Below are positions 28,084 to 36,839 of a stretch of DNA of 64,000 bases, piece by piece. The notes under the pieces are model-generated. The model worked only from the letters and a program-made list of their open reading frames with translations, was not told the origin of the DNA and did not search any database. Location of the stretch: the NCBI RefSeq assembly GCF_017355915.2, contig NZ_JAFEUV020000001.1, positions 372,001 through 436,000 of the forward strand, read 5' to 3'. The number at the start of each line of letters is the position of its first letter. Within the stretch, counting starts at the first letter, position 1. This stretch comes from Telluribacter roseus (lineage in GTDB: Bacteria; Bacteroidota; Bacteroidia; Cytophagales; Spirosomataceae). Both the position numbers and the translations under genes were made by a program.

Positions 28084-29073
28084 ATGCAGACGGAACTATC
28101 AGCGTCACGCTTAGAGGTGATGCGGTTCATTGGCACCAGGCTGGATGAGCTCATAGAAGAATACCTCAGGCCTGTAGAAGAATACTGGCAACCTTCGGAT
28201 TTTTTGCCTGATTCAACCAAAGAGGATTTCTTTAATGAAATAAAGCTGCTTCAGGAAAGTTGTCGTGAACTTCCGTACGATTATTTGGCTGTATTAATTG
28301 GCGATACCATTACCGAAGAGGCACTACCTACCTACGAATCATGGCTGATGGATGTAGTAGGGATAGATCAGATCGGTAACCCCGAAGATGGCTGGGTAAA
28401 GTGGGTACGGGCCTGGACAGCCGAGGAGAACCGCCACGGTGACCTGCTCAATAAGTACCTGTACCTGTCGGGCCGGGTAGATATGCACGCCATGGAGGTC
28501 TCGACGCAGTACCTCATATCGGATGGCTTCGACATCCAGACCGGTCGCGACCCATATCGTAACTTTGTCTATACTTCGTTCCAGGAGCTGGCTACTAATG
28601 TATCGCACCGTCGTACAGCCACCCTGGCCAAGAAGTACGGTAACCCGCACCTGTCCAAGATATGTGGAGTAATCGCTTCCGACGAAATGCGGCACGCCAA
28701 AGCGTATAAAGCGTTTGTGAGCCGGATATTTGAGGTAGATCCTTCGGAGATGATGCTGGCGCTGGAAGATATGATGAAAAAGAAGATTGTGATGCCGGCT
28801 CACTTCCTGCGCGAAAGCGGAGTAAAGATCGGACAAACCTTCTCTCACTTCTCCGATGCCGCTCAACGTCTGGGGGTTTATACTACCAACGACTATATTG
28901 ATATCTTTGATTCGCTGCTCAAAGACTGGGAGATCGATAAGGTGAAGGATCTGAACGAAACGGCTGAGCGGGCTCGTGACTACCTGATGGCTCTGCCCGC
29001 CCGTCTGCGCCGCGTAGCGGATCGTACCCGGGTACCTGAGCTGGAGTACGAATTTAGCTGGATCAGCCGGTAG
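28084..29073 (+). CDS. Soluble acyl-ACP desaturase
   Basis: 329 aa di-iron enzyme that introduces a double bond into acyl-ACP. The two EExxH-type motifs are clear: TAEENRHGD (Glu115, His118) and SDEMRHAKA (Glu201, His204), with Glu79 and Glu168 (FQELAT) as the remaining ligands by analogy with the plant stearoyl-ACP enzyme. No signal or membrane segment. Divergent from plsC with a 130-bp shared upstream region, suggesting joint control of membrane fluidity. Confidence 0.9.
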   Translation: MQTELSASRLEVMRFIGTRLDELIEEYLRPVEEYWQPSDFLPDSTKEDFFNEIKLLQESCRELPYDYLAVLIGDTITEEALPTYESWLMDVVGIDQIGNPEDGWVKWVRAWTAEENRHGDLLNKYLYLSGRVDMHAMEVSTQYLISDGFDIQTGRDPYRNFVYTSFQELATNVSHRRTATLAKKYGNPHLSKICGVIASDEMRHAKAYKAFVSRIFEVDPSEMMLALEDMMKKKIVMPAHFLRESGVKIGQTFSHFSDAAQRLGVYTTNDYIDIFDSLLKDWEIDKVKDLNETAERARDYLMALPARLRRVADRTRVPELEYEFSWISR

Positions 29074-29083
29074 ATAGTAACAC

Positions 29084-29129
29084 TATAAAAAGGAGCGGCT
29101 CACCACCCTGTGAGCCGCTCCTTTTTATA
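29084..29129. terminator. Bidirectional terminator with 20-bp perfect stem
   Basis: TATAAAAAGGAGCGGCTCAC and its exact complement around a 6-nt loop, with A/T tracts on both sides. Located between the convergent desaturase and glycoside hydrolase genes. Confidence 0.9.
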
Positions 29130-29141
29130 ATGAGTATGTAC

Positions 29142-30305
29142 TTAGTACGCTGCTGCTGCTTTCTTCAACTTGCCGGTGGCCGCTTTGATAGCTGTAATTT
29201 CTTCTTCATCCACCGGAGTACCATCTTGTTTCAGGATCTCGTGGAACCATACCGATGGCTCCCGTCCGTTGACGTACGGATTCTGCCAGCTATCCCAGGG
29301 GATGTAGGTTTGGGTCTTGCCGGCTACAAATCCCCAGTTAATCATACCCACGTCGTACTTCTTCGCTACGGGCAGGTGAGTCTGGAACTTGCTGTCGGCA
29401 CCGCGCGCCATAAATTCCGTACAGATCAGCGGACGTCCCTGCGCTTTAAGCTCCTTAATCACCCGCTCAAACGACTCCACGTCGGCGTAGTGGTGGAAGG
29501 TGGTGATATCGGAGTTGACAAACTGGACCTTCTCCATCGGAGTCCAGTTCTCTGGCTTGCTCATATCCCGGTCCTTGCTGAATATCCATACACCTGAGGT
29601 GAGTGGCTGGGTAGGGTTGACGGAGCGGGCCCACTTGAATACCTCCGGCAGCAGCCGGGTCACGATGGCTACCTTGTTGGCAGGTTCCCGGTTGAGATGG
29701 TTCTTGCCGTAGCTGTTGCCATTGGTATTATCCGGCTCGTTCCAGACATCCCACATCAGGATACGGGGATCGTTTTTGAAAGCACCTACTACACCCTTTA
29801 CGTAGGCTTCCAGCCGTGGGTACTGCGATACATCCGTAAGGGCATCAGCACCCGGGCTCTGTACCCAGCCTGAGTTATGAATACCCGGCTGCGGGTCCCG
29901 TTGCTTACCCAGGGCCGGGTGTGGGTCCCAGCAGGAGTCAAACAGTACCAGCATGGGGCGAATCTTGTGCTTGGCACAGATACTCAGAAACTGATCCAGG
30001 CGTTTGGTAAAGCCGGCCGGATCCTGCCAGAGCAGGTCGTGGAGGTACACACGGGCCGTATTAACACCCAATGACTCGGCCCAGGCCAGCTCTTTGTCAA
30101 TAGTAGCCGGATCAAAACTGTCGGCCTGAAACATTTCCAGCTGATTGATGGCATTGGCCGGATTGTAGTTGGATCCGAACAGCCAGGGCTGCTTCTTGTA
30201 CCAGGCTGTGGCCTTATTCGTATCCCAACGTGCCGGCGCATTGGTTTGAGCCTGGGCCGCGACCGCTAAGAATAGGAATAAAAGGAGGAGATGTAGTTTT
30301 TTCAT
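29142..30305 (-). CDS. Secreted GH5-like (clan A) glycoside hydrolase
   Basis: 387 aa from the ATG complementary to 30303-30305. Signal peptide MKKLHLLLLFLFLAVAAQAQ. TIM-barrel retaining hydrolase: acid/base Glu190 in WDVWNEPDNTN and nucleophile Glu297 in PLICTEFMA, with GVNTARVYLHDL on an early strand. Bacteroidota homologues are labelled cellulase-family or xylanase-like, but the substrate is unproven. Not next to a SusC/SusD pair. No T9SS C-terminal domain, so periplasmic location is likely. Confidence 0.85.
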   Translation of the reverse strand: MKKLHLLLLFLFLAVAAQAQTNAPARWDTNKATAWYKKQPWLFGSNYNPANAINQLEMFQADSFDPATIDKELAWAESLGVNTARVYLHDLLWQDPAGFTKRLDQFLSICAKHKIRPMLVLFDSCWDPHPALGKQRDPQPGIHNSGWVQSPGADALTDVSQYPRLEAYVKGVVGAFKNDPRILMWDVWNEPDNTNGNSYGKNHLNREPANKVAIVTRLLPEVFKWARSVNPTQPLTSGVWIFSKDRDMSKPENWTPMEKVQFVNSDITTFHHYADVESFERVIKELKAQGRPLICTEFMARGADSKFQTHLPVAKKYDVGMINWGFVAGKTQTYIPWDSWQNPYVNGREPSVWFHEILKQDGTPVDEEEITAIKAATGKLKKAAAAY

Positions 30306-30386
30306 GATAATATCTTGGTGATTATTCACTATCTAAAAGCAGAGGAGGTACATTTACAACTCCATATTGTAGTATGTTTTTTTAGA

Positions 30387-30863
30387 ATGATGACCTGGAC
30401 AATCATAGAAGCAAATACCGAAGAGCACTATCTTGCAGCCATCGCACTCTTCAAAGAGTACGCGGCCTCACTGGATTTTGACCTGCAGTTTCAGAATTTT
30501 GACGGCGAACTGACCTTACTGCCTACTATGTACGGCCCTCCCGTGGGGCGCCTGTTCCTGGTAGAAGAGGGGGGAGCGTACGTAGGATGTGCGGGGCTGC
30601 GGCGGATCGAGAACGAGTGGACCTGCGAGATCAAGCGGATGTACATCAGGCCGGAGTACCGGGGCGCGGGTATTGGCAAGGCACTGATGCAGCAGTTGAT
30701 CGATGCCGCCCGGACCATGAACTACAAGACCATCAAGCTGGATACCATCGGCTATAAAATGCCCAATGCGGTAGGTTTGTACAAAGCCTTTGGCTTTCGC
30801 GAAACCGTACCTTATAATTTCAATCCCTATGAAGGGGTATTGTACTTTGAGCGGGAATTATAA
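30387..30863 (+). CDS. GNAT-family N-acetyltransferase
   Basis: 158 aa from ATG 30387 (a second ATG follows directly). Motif A is MYIRPEYRGAGIGKALMQQL; the C-terminal IGYKMPNAVGLYKAFGFRET is typical of the PF00583/PF13508 GNATs resembling the carbonic-anhydrase-fused or YhbS-like group. Target unknown. Ten nucleotides before the serine hydrolase gene, so probably co-transcribed with it. Confidence 0.83.
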   Translation: MMTWTIIEANTEEHYLAAIALFKEYAASLDFDLQFQNFDGELTLLPTMYGPPVGRLFLVEEGGAYVGCAGLRRIENEWTCEIKRMYIRPEYRGAGIGKALMQQLIDAARTMNYKTIKLDTIGYKMPNAVGLYKAFGFRETVPYNFNPYEGVLYFEREL

Positions 30864-30872
30864 AGCTGCCTT

Positions 30873-31796
30873 ATGAAAAAAGCTCTTCTGCTCGTCTTTC
30901 TGGTAATAAGTACCTATGCTGTGGCCCAGCCCTCGTCGGTAGGCAGGACACGTACTGATAAGGAACTAACCCGTAAGGTAGAGGCGGCCCTGCAGGGGTT
31001 TGAGGGAGAGGTAGGGGTGTATGTACGTCATCTTAAGTCGGGGCGTGTCGTAGAAATCAATGCTGATACCCTGTTCCCGACGGCTAGTATGGTGAAGGTA
31101 CCTATCCTGTGTGGGCTGTTTGACAAGATACACCGGGGCTCGATCAGCTACCAGCAGACACTCACCTACCGGGACTCGCTGCACTACGACGATGGCGTGG
31201 TAGGCTCACTGCGTGATAGCGCCCGCATCCCGCTCAGCTACGTGATCATGCTCATGACTACCCTGAGTGACAATACCGGTAGCCTGTGGCTGCAGGCTAT
31301 GGCGGGTGGGGGGGCTACTATAAACCAATGGCTCGATCAGCATGGGTTTGCCAGCACGCGGGTCAACTCCCGTACACCCGGGCGCGAGGCCGCCCGCACC
31401 CGGTACGGCTGGGGACAGACTACTCCCCGCGAAATGGCCGAGCTCATGGTCATGATCAGGCAGGGAAAGGCCATCAGCCCCGACATCAGCGACCGGATGT
31501 ACCGCTACCTGGGCCGGCAGTTCTGGGATGGGGAGTCACTGTCGCAGCTACCTTCCGATGTGAAGGTAGCCTCCAAGAATGGTACCGTCAATCAGGCCAA
31601 GTCGGAGGTACTGCTGGTACACGCTCCGCATGGTGAATATATCCTGTGCGTTACTACCAAAAATCAGAAGGATGAAAGGTGGATTCGTAACAATGCCGGG
31701 TATGAACTGTTACGTACTATCTCGGCTACGGTCTGGAAGCACTTCGAACCACAAAGTACCTGGCAGCCTCCGCAGGGGTATGACAAGTGGTGGTAG
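30873..31796 (+). CDS. Exported class A beta-lactamase-fold serine hydrolase
   Basis: 307 aa. Signal peptide MKKALLLVFLVISTYAVAQ. The active-site motifs of the penicillin-recognising fold are present: SMVK at 72-75, SDN at 132-134 and KNGT at 235-238 (in place of KTG). The omega-loop Glu166/Asn170 signature of true class A beta-lactamases is not clear; only RTPGREAARTRYGWG occurs there. It may be a peptidase or esterase of the Beta-lactamase2 family rather than a resistance enzyme. Confidence 0.82.
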   Translation: MKKALLLVFLVISTYAVAQPSSVGRTRTDKELTRKVEAALQGFEGEVGVYVRHLKSGRVVEINADTLFPTASMVKVPILCGLFDKIHRGSISYQQTLTYRDSLHYDDGVVGSLRDSARIPLSYVIMLMTTLSDNTGSLWLQAMAGGGATINQWLDQHGFASTRVNSRTPGREAARTRYGWGQTTPREMAELMVMIRQGKAISPDISDRMYRYLGRQFWDGESLSQLPSDVKVASKNGTVNQAKSEVLLVHAPHGEYILCVTTKNQKDERWIRNNAGYELLRTISATVWKHFEPQSTWQPPQGYDKWW

Positions 31797-31867
31797 CAAT
31801 ATAGTAGTGGCGGCGGGATGTAGTAGTAAGCTTGAATAGTATCAGCACGACTGTGTAACTATTGATT

Positions 31868-33667
31868 ATGTTATCAAGACGTTTATACTGGAACTTCAGA
31901 AACTTTACGAACCGAACATTAAAAAGGCTACACAACCTTTTTGAGGATATTACTTTCTACATAGGCCTGTTCGTATTCCTGCTCATTATATATGACGTAG
32001 GATTTTCGCACATAGTCGGGTACATCTACTTTGCAAGTCTTTACCTGCTGTACCTGGTAAGCTTTACGATCACGTCGGCGTTACGTACCATTCGGTACCC
32101 ACCCGAACGCAGATCTGTTCGCCGGGCGTTATGGTTTCTGAATTTTCTGCTGGCCTGCTTTTGCGTCTATAAGTTCAGCATCATCCAGATCAGCCCCGAC
32201 CTTAACTCGTTGAGCTACTACGGGAGCCTGCTGCTCTGCTTTGTGCTGATCCTGCTGGATACCTCACGGAAGGTACTGGCCATCTATACCCTTGGCTTCA
32301 ATCCGGCTCTGGCTTTTGCGCTGAGCTTTATCCTGCTATCCTTTATGGGCTGCGGGTTACTACTACTCCCTAGAGCTACGGTACACGGTATCTCATTTAC
32401 GGATGCACTGTTTACGTCGGTCAGTGCGGTATGCGTAACCGGGCTCACTACTCTGGACACCGCTATGGAGTTTACCCGCCTGGGCAAGTTCTTTATCCTG
32501 TGTCTTATCCAGTTGGGGGGATTGGGGATACTATCATTTACCAGCTTTCTGGGGTACCTCTATAAGGGCGGGTTTTCGCTGCAGAACCAGCTCTTCCTGA
32601 GGGAGTACGTGACGGCGGAGCGGGTGAGCGACACGTTCCGGTCGCTGTCACAGGTTATCGTGATTACGTTGCTGGTCGAGGCACTGGGGGCGCTGGGTAT
32701 CTTCCTGACCGTTGATCGTACCTTGTTTGATACGGTTGGCGAGCAGGTCAGGTTCTCCATCTTCCATTCGGTATCCGCCTTTTGTAATGCAGGATTTTCT
32801 ACTACACCCAACGGGCTTTTCAACCCGGCACTCAGTACCGATTATGATTTTCAGTTGGTAATCTGTGCTCTGGTTATAGTAGGTGGTATCGGGTATCCTA
32901 TTGTAGTGGATTTCTATAAATATATCCGGCACTATATTCTGCAGACCTTTGCGTGGGTGGTGTACGGGAGGTCATTCTACCATCTGCCGCGTACGGTAAG
33001 TGCCAATACCTCCATTGTCATCACGACGACGGTCATCCTGCTGGTAGTTGGATTCATTACGTTTTTTATCACGGAGTACTACGGCATCCTGTACGATCAC
33101 ACGACCTGGGAGGGGAAGGTCGCCACGGCCTTCTTTGGTGCAGTGACGCCCCGTACGGCCGGTTTTAATACCTTTGATCTAAGTCTGATGCAGCCCGCTA
33201 CCATCCTGATCTACCTGCTTCTGATGTGGATCGGAGCGTCGCCGGCTTCTACGGGGGGCGGGGTAAAGACATCCACCTTTGCCCTGGCGGTGCTGAACGT
33301 ACTGAGTCTTGCGAAGGGGAAGGATCGGGTAGAGATTCGTCGGCGCGAGATTGCCAACGAGTCGGTACGCCGGGCTTTTGCCATCATAACGCTGTCCCTG
33401 CTGGTGATAGGGCCGGCTATCCTGATCATCACGGTGCTGGAGCCCGAAAAGCTCCTGATCAACGTAGCCTTTGAATGTTTCTCGGCCTTCAGTACCGTTG
33501 GGCTTACGCTAGGCATTACGCCGCTGCTGTCGGACACGGCCAAGCTGGTACTGGTGGTGGTCATGTTTATCGGGCGGGTAGGTACCTTTACCCTGTTCGT
33601 AGCCTTCTCGAGAAGGGCTCTTGCCAAGAACTACCATTATCCCAAAGAGACCATTTTTATCAGCTAA
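31868..33667 (+). CDS. trkH: TrkH/KtrB-family potassium uptake channel subunit
   Basis: 599 aa from ATG 31868 (a TTG two codons earlier is the alternative). Many membrane segments with the four pore-loop repeats of the Trk/Ktr/HKT family: TSVSAVCVTGLTTLDT, HSVSAFCNAGFSTT, AVTPRTAGFNTFDL and CFSAFSTVGLTLGI. The extra N-terminal part (about 1-120, several hydrophobic segments) is typical of the long Bacteroidota TrkH form. Works with the TrkA-like regulator 85 nt downstream; imports K+ driven by the ion gradient. Confidence 0.93.
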   Translation: MLSRRLYWNFRNFTNRTLKRLHNLFEDITFYIGLFVFLLIIYDVGFSHIVGYIYFASLYLLYLVSFTITSALRTIRYPPERRSVRRALWFLNFLLACFCVYKFSIIQISPDLNSLSYYGSLLLCFVLILLDTSRKVLAIYTLGFNPALAFALSFILLSFMGCGLLLLPRATVHGISFTDALFTSVSAVCVTGLTTLDTAMEFTRLGKFFILCLIQLGGLGILSFTSFLGYLYKGGFSLQNQLFLREYVTAERVSDTFRSLSQVIVITLLVEALGALGIFLTVDRTLFDTVGEQVRFSIFHSVSAFCNAGFSTTPNGLFNPALSTDYDFQLVICALVIVGGIGYPIVVDFYKYIRHYILQTFAWVVYGRSFYHLPRTVSANTSIVITTTVILLVVGFITFFITEYYGILYDHTTWEGKVATAFFGAVTPRTAGFNTFDLSLMQPATILIYLLLMWIGASPASTGGGVKTSTFALAVLNVLSLAKGKDRVEIRRREIANESVRRAFAIITLSLLVIGPAILIITVLEPEKLLINVAFECFSAFSTVGLTLGITPLLSDTAKLVLVVVMFIGRVGTFTLFVAFSRRALAKNYHYPKETIFIS

Positions 33668-33752
33668 TAACAGTAGGGGGCGCGGGGACGTTTTAGTAGT
33701 ACATGCAGGTCGCCTTTCGGCATAGCCTGGCTTTTACAATGACAATACATAT

Positions 33753-34436
33753 ATGAAATTTCTAGTAGTAGGCCTTGGTAACTTCGGGGCCGCCCTGTCA
33801 ATGAAGCTTACTTCGATGGGGCATGAGGTAATAGGGGTCGACATCAATATGAGTAAAGTCGAGGGCCTTAAAGACAGAATTACTCATACCGTAGCGATGG
33901 ACCTCACCGATCTGCAGAACCTCAACTCGCTTCCCCTGAAAGAAATGGATGTGGTAGTAGTAGCTATTGGGGAAGACTTTGCAGCTTCGGTACTGGTAAC
34001 AGCTTTGCTGAAGCAGATGAAGGTAAAAAAACTAATCGGTAGAGCTATAAACGATACGCACCGTACGGTGATTGAGGCGCTGGGAGTGGATGAACTACTC
34101 CTACCCGAGCAGGACTCGGCCGAGAAGGTTGCCAAGCGACTGACCATCCCGCAGGTAGAGAACTCCTACGAAATATGCGATGAGTCGGCCATGCTGGAGC
34201 TGCGGATACCGCAGCGGTTTTACTACCAGCGCCTGTCCGAAACCGGCTTTACCCGATCCAGTAACCTAAAGGTAGTAGCCTACGTACACGTGGAGAACGA
34301 AAAGAGCCTTCTGGGGCACGCGCGTAAGGTCAAGAAACTGGAGCTAGATGTACATCCCGACATAGAGCTGAAGCCGGGCGATCACCTGATCCTGATCGGC
34401 AACGTAAAGGAGCTGAAACGGATCCTGGCCCGATAG
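33753..34436 (+). CDS. trkA: TrkA/KtrA-family K+ uptake regulator
   Basis: 227 aa. RCK/TrkA-N Rossmann domain at 1-125 (VVGLGNFGAALSMKLTSMGH; acidic residue of GVDIN at the end of strand 2) and a TrkA-C domain from about 140 to the end (DIELKPGDHLILIGNVKELK). It forms the nucleotide-gated ring beneath TrkH. One Rossmann and one TrkA-C, as in KtrA, not the doubled TrkA of enterobacteria. Its stop codon abuts that of the convergent primase-like gene. Confidence 0.92.
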   Translation: MKFLVVGLGNFGAALSMKLTSMGHEVIGVDINMSKVEGLKDRITHTVAMDLTDLQNLNSLPLKEMDVVVVAIGEDFAASVLVTALLKQMKVKKLIGRAINDTHRTVIEALGVDELLLPEQDSAEKVAKRLTIPQVENSYEICDESAMLELRIPQRFYYQRLSETGFTRSSNLKVVAYVHVENEKSLLGHARKVKKLELDVHPDIELKPGDHLILIGNVKELKRILAR

Positions 34437-35486
34437 CTACTCTTGTTCACGCCGGGTAAAGTACTCGTTCACGTCTTTGTAACCATCCCTGACCGACCTG
34501 GAGTGAGTACTGATGCCGGATAGCTCAAAAATGTCGTGGTAGGCCTTGGCGGCGTGCTGACCGGCCGGATCGTTATCAAACCAGAAGCATACCTCGAACC
34601 GCTGAAACAGCTTAGCCCACTCGCGCTTAAACATAGTAACACTACCCAGGCTAACGGCCGGATGCCCCTGCTGTACCAGTGTCATGCAGTCAAAAGCTCC
34701 CTCGGTGAGGTATATTGTATGGCCCGTCCGTACCTTACGCAGCATATCGGCATTGAATAGCGTAATAGGTACTCCATTAAGGAACTGGTAACGGGGCGTC
34801 TTGTCGGTGGGAGTACCTATAATCCGCCCCTGCAGGTACACCAGCTTTTCTTTCTGGTAGTACGGGATGATGATGCAGTGCTTGTAGAAAATCAGGTTGT
34901 CTTTCTCGTTGTATAAGCCGCACTCGCGCAGGTCGGCCATGGCGTACTGCGAGCGCAGGTAGTAGCTGGCCGCGTGATAATCTTTAATAACAAATATCCC
35001 GAACCGGCGGAGTGTATAGTCGGTGAAGCCCCGGCTGTGCAGGTAGGCGTAGGCCTGCCGGGAGATGTCGGTTTCGGGTTGTTCTTCGCAGTACTTTTTA
35101 AGCGATTCGTAAATCTCGCTGTGCAGGGGGTGGTACACATACACTTTCGTATCAGGTATGTGGTCAGCGGGTATTACGGGGCGCGGAGGAATACGCTGGG
35201 GCGGGGGAGTACCCCTTCGTACATAACCCGATACGTACTTGTAAGCCAGTTCGTGCATAGCTGCCTTGTACTCTTGCTGTGTATAGCCAGCGTAAAAGTG
35301 GATCACGTCACCGCGTTTGCCGCAGCCAAAGCAGTAGTAGGTGTTAGTCTGGGGATATAGTACCAGCGACGGCGTTTTCTCTTCGTGAAAGGGACAAACA
35401 ATCTTCCGGTGCAGATGCAGGTCCAGTCCCAGGTCCTGCACTACCCGCAGCAAGTCTACTTTCCGTACTTCTTCCAGGATATTCAT
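34437..35486 (-). CDS. Compact CHC2 zinc-finger/Toprim primase-like protein
   Basis: 349 aa from the ATG complementary to 35484-35486. The N-terminal CHC2 zinc ribbon has Cys31, His34, Cys52 and Cys55 (CPFHEEKTPS; YYCFGCGKRGD). The central part keeps DnaG RNA-polymerase-fold features (LQGRIIGTP; RYQFLNG), and the Toprim motifs are Glu262 in LTEGAFD and the DxD of FWFDNDPAG (Asp304, Asp306). It is much shorter than DnaG and lacks a C-terminal helicase-binding domain. Such forms often sit on integrative or phage-like elements, but no mobile genes surround it here. Confidence 0.85.
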   Translation of the reverse strand: MNILEEVRKVDLLRVVQDLGLDLHLHRKIVCPFHEEKTPSLVLYPQTNTYYCFGCGKRGDVIHFYAGYTQQEYKAAMHELAYKYVSGYVRRGTPPPQRIPPRPVIPADHIPDTKVYVYHPLHSEIYESLKKYCEEQPETDISRQAYAYLHSRGFTDYTLRRFGIFVIKDYHAASYYLRSQYAMADLRECGLYNEKDNLIFYKHCIIIPYYQKEKLVYLQGRIIGTPTDKTPRYQFLNGVPITLFNADMLRKVRTGHTIYLTEGAFDCMTLVQQGHPAVSLGSVTMFKREWAKLFQRFEVCFWFDNDPAGQHAAKAYHDIFELSGISTHSRSVRDGYKDVNEYFTRREQE

Positions 35487-35549
35487 GAAAACTAAGGTAC
35501 AAAAATTAGCCTTGACCGTGCATATAGTACCTACCAGGCTTCTCATAAA

Positions 35550-35581
35550 AAGGCCTGTGTCCAATAGAGAACACAGGCCTT
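35550..35581 (-). terminator. Terminator of the BON lipoprotein gene
   Basis: AAGGCCTGTGT and ACACAGGCCTT with a 10-nt loop; the minus strand runs on into CCTTTTTATG. Confidence 0.8.
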
Positions 35582-35607
35582 CAATAGTAGTATGACAGGT
35601 GATGAGC

Positions 35608-36090
35608 CTACTGCGCAGTAGTTACCTGATAGATGATGCTTCTGGGCTGAAGCGACTTAATAGCTGTCAATAGCTCTTCGGACTTTTTGTTGTCCTGGGC
35701 TTTACCGCTCAGAGTAACAATGCTGTCCGCCACTGAAGCCTCTACTGCCGGATATTTCTTAAGTACACTGTCTACACTCGTTTTGAGGTTATGGTCGGTA
35801 CCGATTGTAACAGGAGCGATGGTAATATGGCTGACAATATCTTTCACCCCATGTACTCCTTTCACCGTTTCTTCTACCTTCTTTTTCGACTTTTCGGACG
35901 GGCAAACGCCATTGATGGTAACGATTCCTTCCTCAACGACAAATGACACCCCCTGGAAGTCTTTTTCCCGTTCGGCCTTGGCAATGAAATCTGCCTTAAG
36001 ATCTGCATCGGAAGGCCTGCATCCTGACAAAAAGGATAGCAGGCAGATACAGAAGGCCAGGGGTACTGATATATTAGTCTTGAATTTCAT
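35608..36090 (-). CDS. Two-BON-domain lipoprotein
   Basis: 160 aa. Lipoprotein signal MKFKTNISVPLAFCICLLSF with lipobox LSGC. Two BON (OsmY-like) domains: about 30-92 (VSFVVEEGIVTINGVCPSEK; VHGVKDIVSHITI) and 95-158 (VEASVADSIVTLSGKAQD). BON proteins bind lipids or envelope partners and are often stress-induced. It follows the DUF421 pair on the same strand with a 37-nt gap, and may share their transcript. Confidence 0.85.
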   Translation of the reverse strand: MKFKTNISVPLAFCICLLSFLSGCRPSDADLKADFIAKAEREKDFQGVSFVVEEGIVTINGVCPSEKSKKKVEETVKGVHGVKDIVSHITIAPVTIGTDHNLKTSVDSVLKKYPAVEASVADSIVTLSGKAQDNKKSEELLTAIKSLQPRSIIYQVTTAQ

Positions 36091-36127
36091 GCTATACTTG
36101 ATCTCAGATTAAAAATAGTGCTAGTAG

Positions 36128-36829
36128 CTATCGGTCAATCGATGCCTGTACCCAATCAGCTTTGCCACAATTGGGACAGCGGGTACTACCATTCTGGGTA
36201 CTATGATCTGGTTTTCGCGTACCACAATTATTACAGATGACAACATCTGTTGACTTCAGCTTCTCATTAATAAACTCCGTATCCCAATAAGGTAGCGTAA
36301 CAAGACCCGGAACTGGTTTTTCCTGCTGAATAACAGAAAAGTTTCCGTCCGCCTCCAGGTACACGCGTCTCACATGACCCAGGTGAGGTATATTGCGTGA
36401 TCGTAGTTCAGTAAAGAGCCGCTCACGGCTGATGAGTACTCCCTCCATATGCTTAATATTCATTACCGAATCTTCTACCAGTATGTCTATATCACCCTGA
36501 GTTAGCTGTTCAAACCGTTGGTTACGTACACTAATCATGGCGATAAGTCTGGTGATAAGTACTACAACAGCGGCACATATGAAGGCAGGTAACATACCTC
36601 TGTCCGCAACCAGAATAGGTACACCTATTGCCGAAGCAAGGGCTACCATGGCACTCATTTCAATCCGGCTGATTTGCTTAGCCATTCGTTTGCCCAGGGC
36701 ACGCATACATACCATGAGCAGTATGTACACAAGAAGAGCACGAATGATAATCTCTATGTAAAATGCAGCGGGGACTTCCCCCATTATTATTCTCCCCCAA
36801 TCACTGAGGCTTATATTATCCGGCATCAT
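36128..36829 (-). CDS. DUF421 (YetF-like) membrane protein with C-terminal zinc ribbon
   Basis: 233 aa. Three membrane segments in the first 90 residues (around IIIRALLVYILLMVCMRALG, MVALASAIGVPILVAD and FICAAVVVLITRLIAM), followed by the soluble YetF domain (TQGDIDILVEDSVMN; LRSRNIPHLGHVRRVYLEADGNFSVI). The C-terminus is a four-Cys zinc ribbon: CNNCG and CPNCG, about 17 residues apart. Family function is unknown. Its upstream neighbour, 10 nt away, is a paralogue with the same layout. Confidence 0.85.
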   Translation of the reverse strand: MMPDNISLSDWGRIIMGEVPAAFYIEIIIRALLVYILLMVCMRALGKRMAKQISRIEMSAMVALASAIGVPILVADRGMLPAFICAAVVVLITRLIAMISVRNQRFEQLTQGDIDILVEDSVMNIKHMEGVLISRERLFTELRSRNIPHLGHVRRVYLEADGNFSVIQQEKPVPGLVTLPYWDTEFINEKLKSTDVVICNNCGTRKPDHSTQNGSTRCPNCGKADWVQASIDR

Positions 36830-36839
36830 AGGTTTTTAC

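Noticed and set aside
30873-31796. Class A beta-lactamase resistance gene
   Set aside because: SxxK, SDN and KNGT are present, but the Glu166/Asn170 omega-loop pattern is not clear, so only the fold is claimed.
34437-36090. Remnant of a prophage or integrative element around the primase-like gene
   Set aside because: No integrase, capsid, conjugation or repeat sequences were seen on either side.
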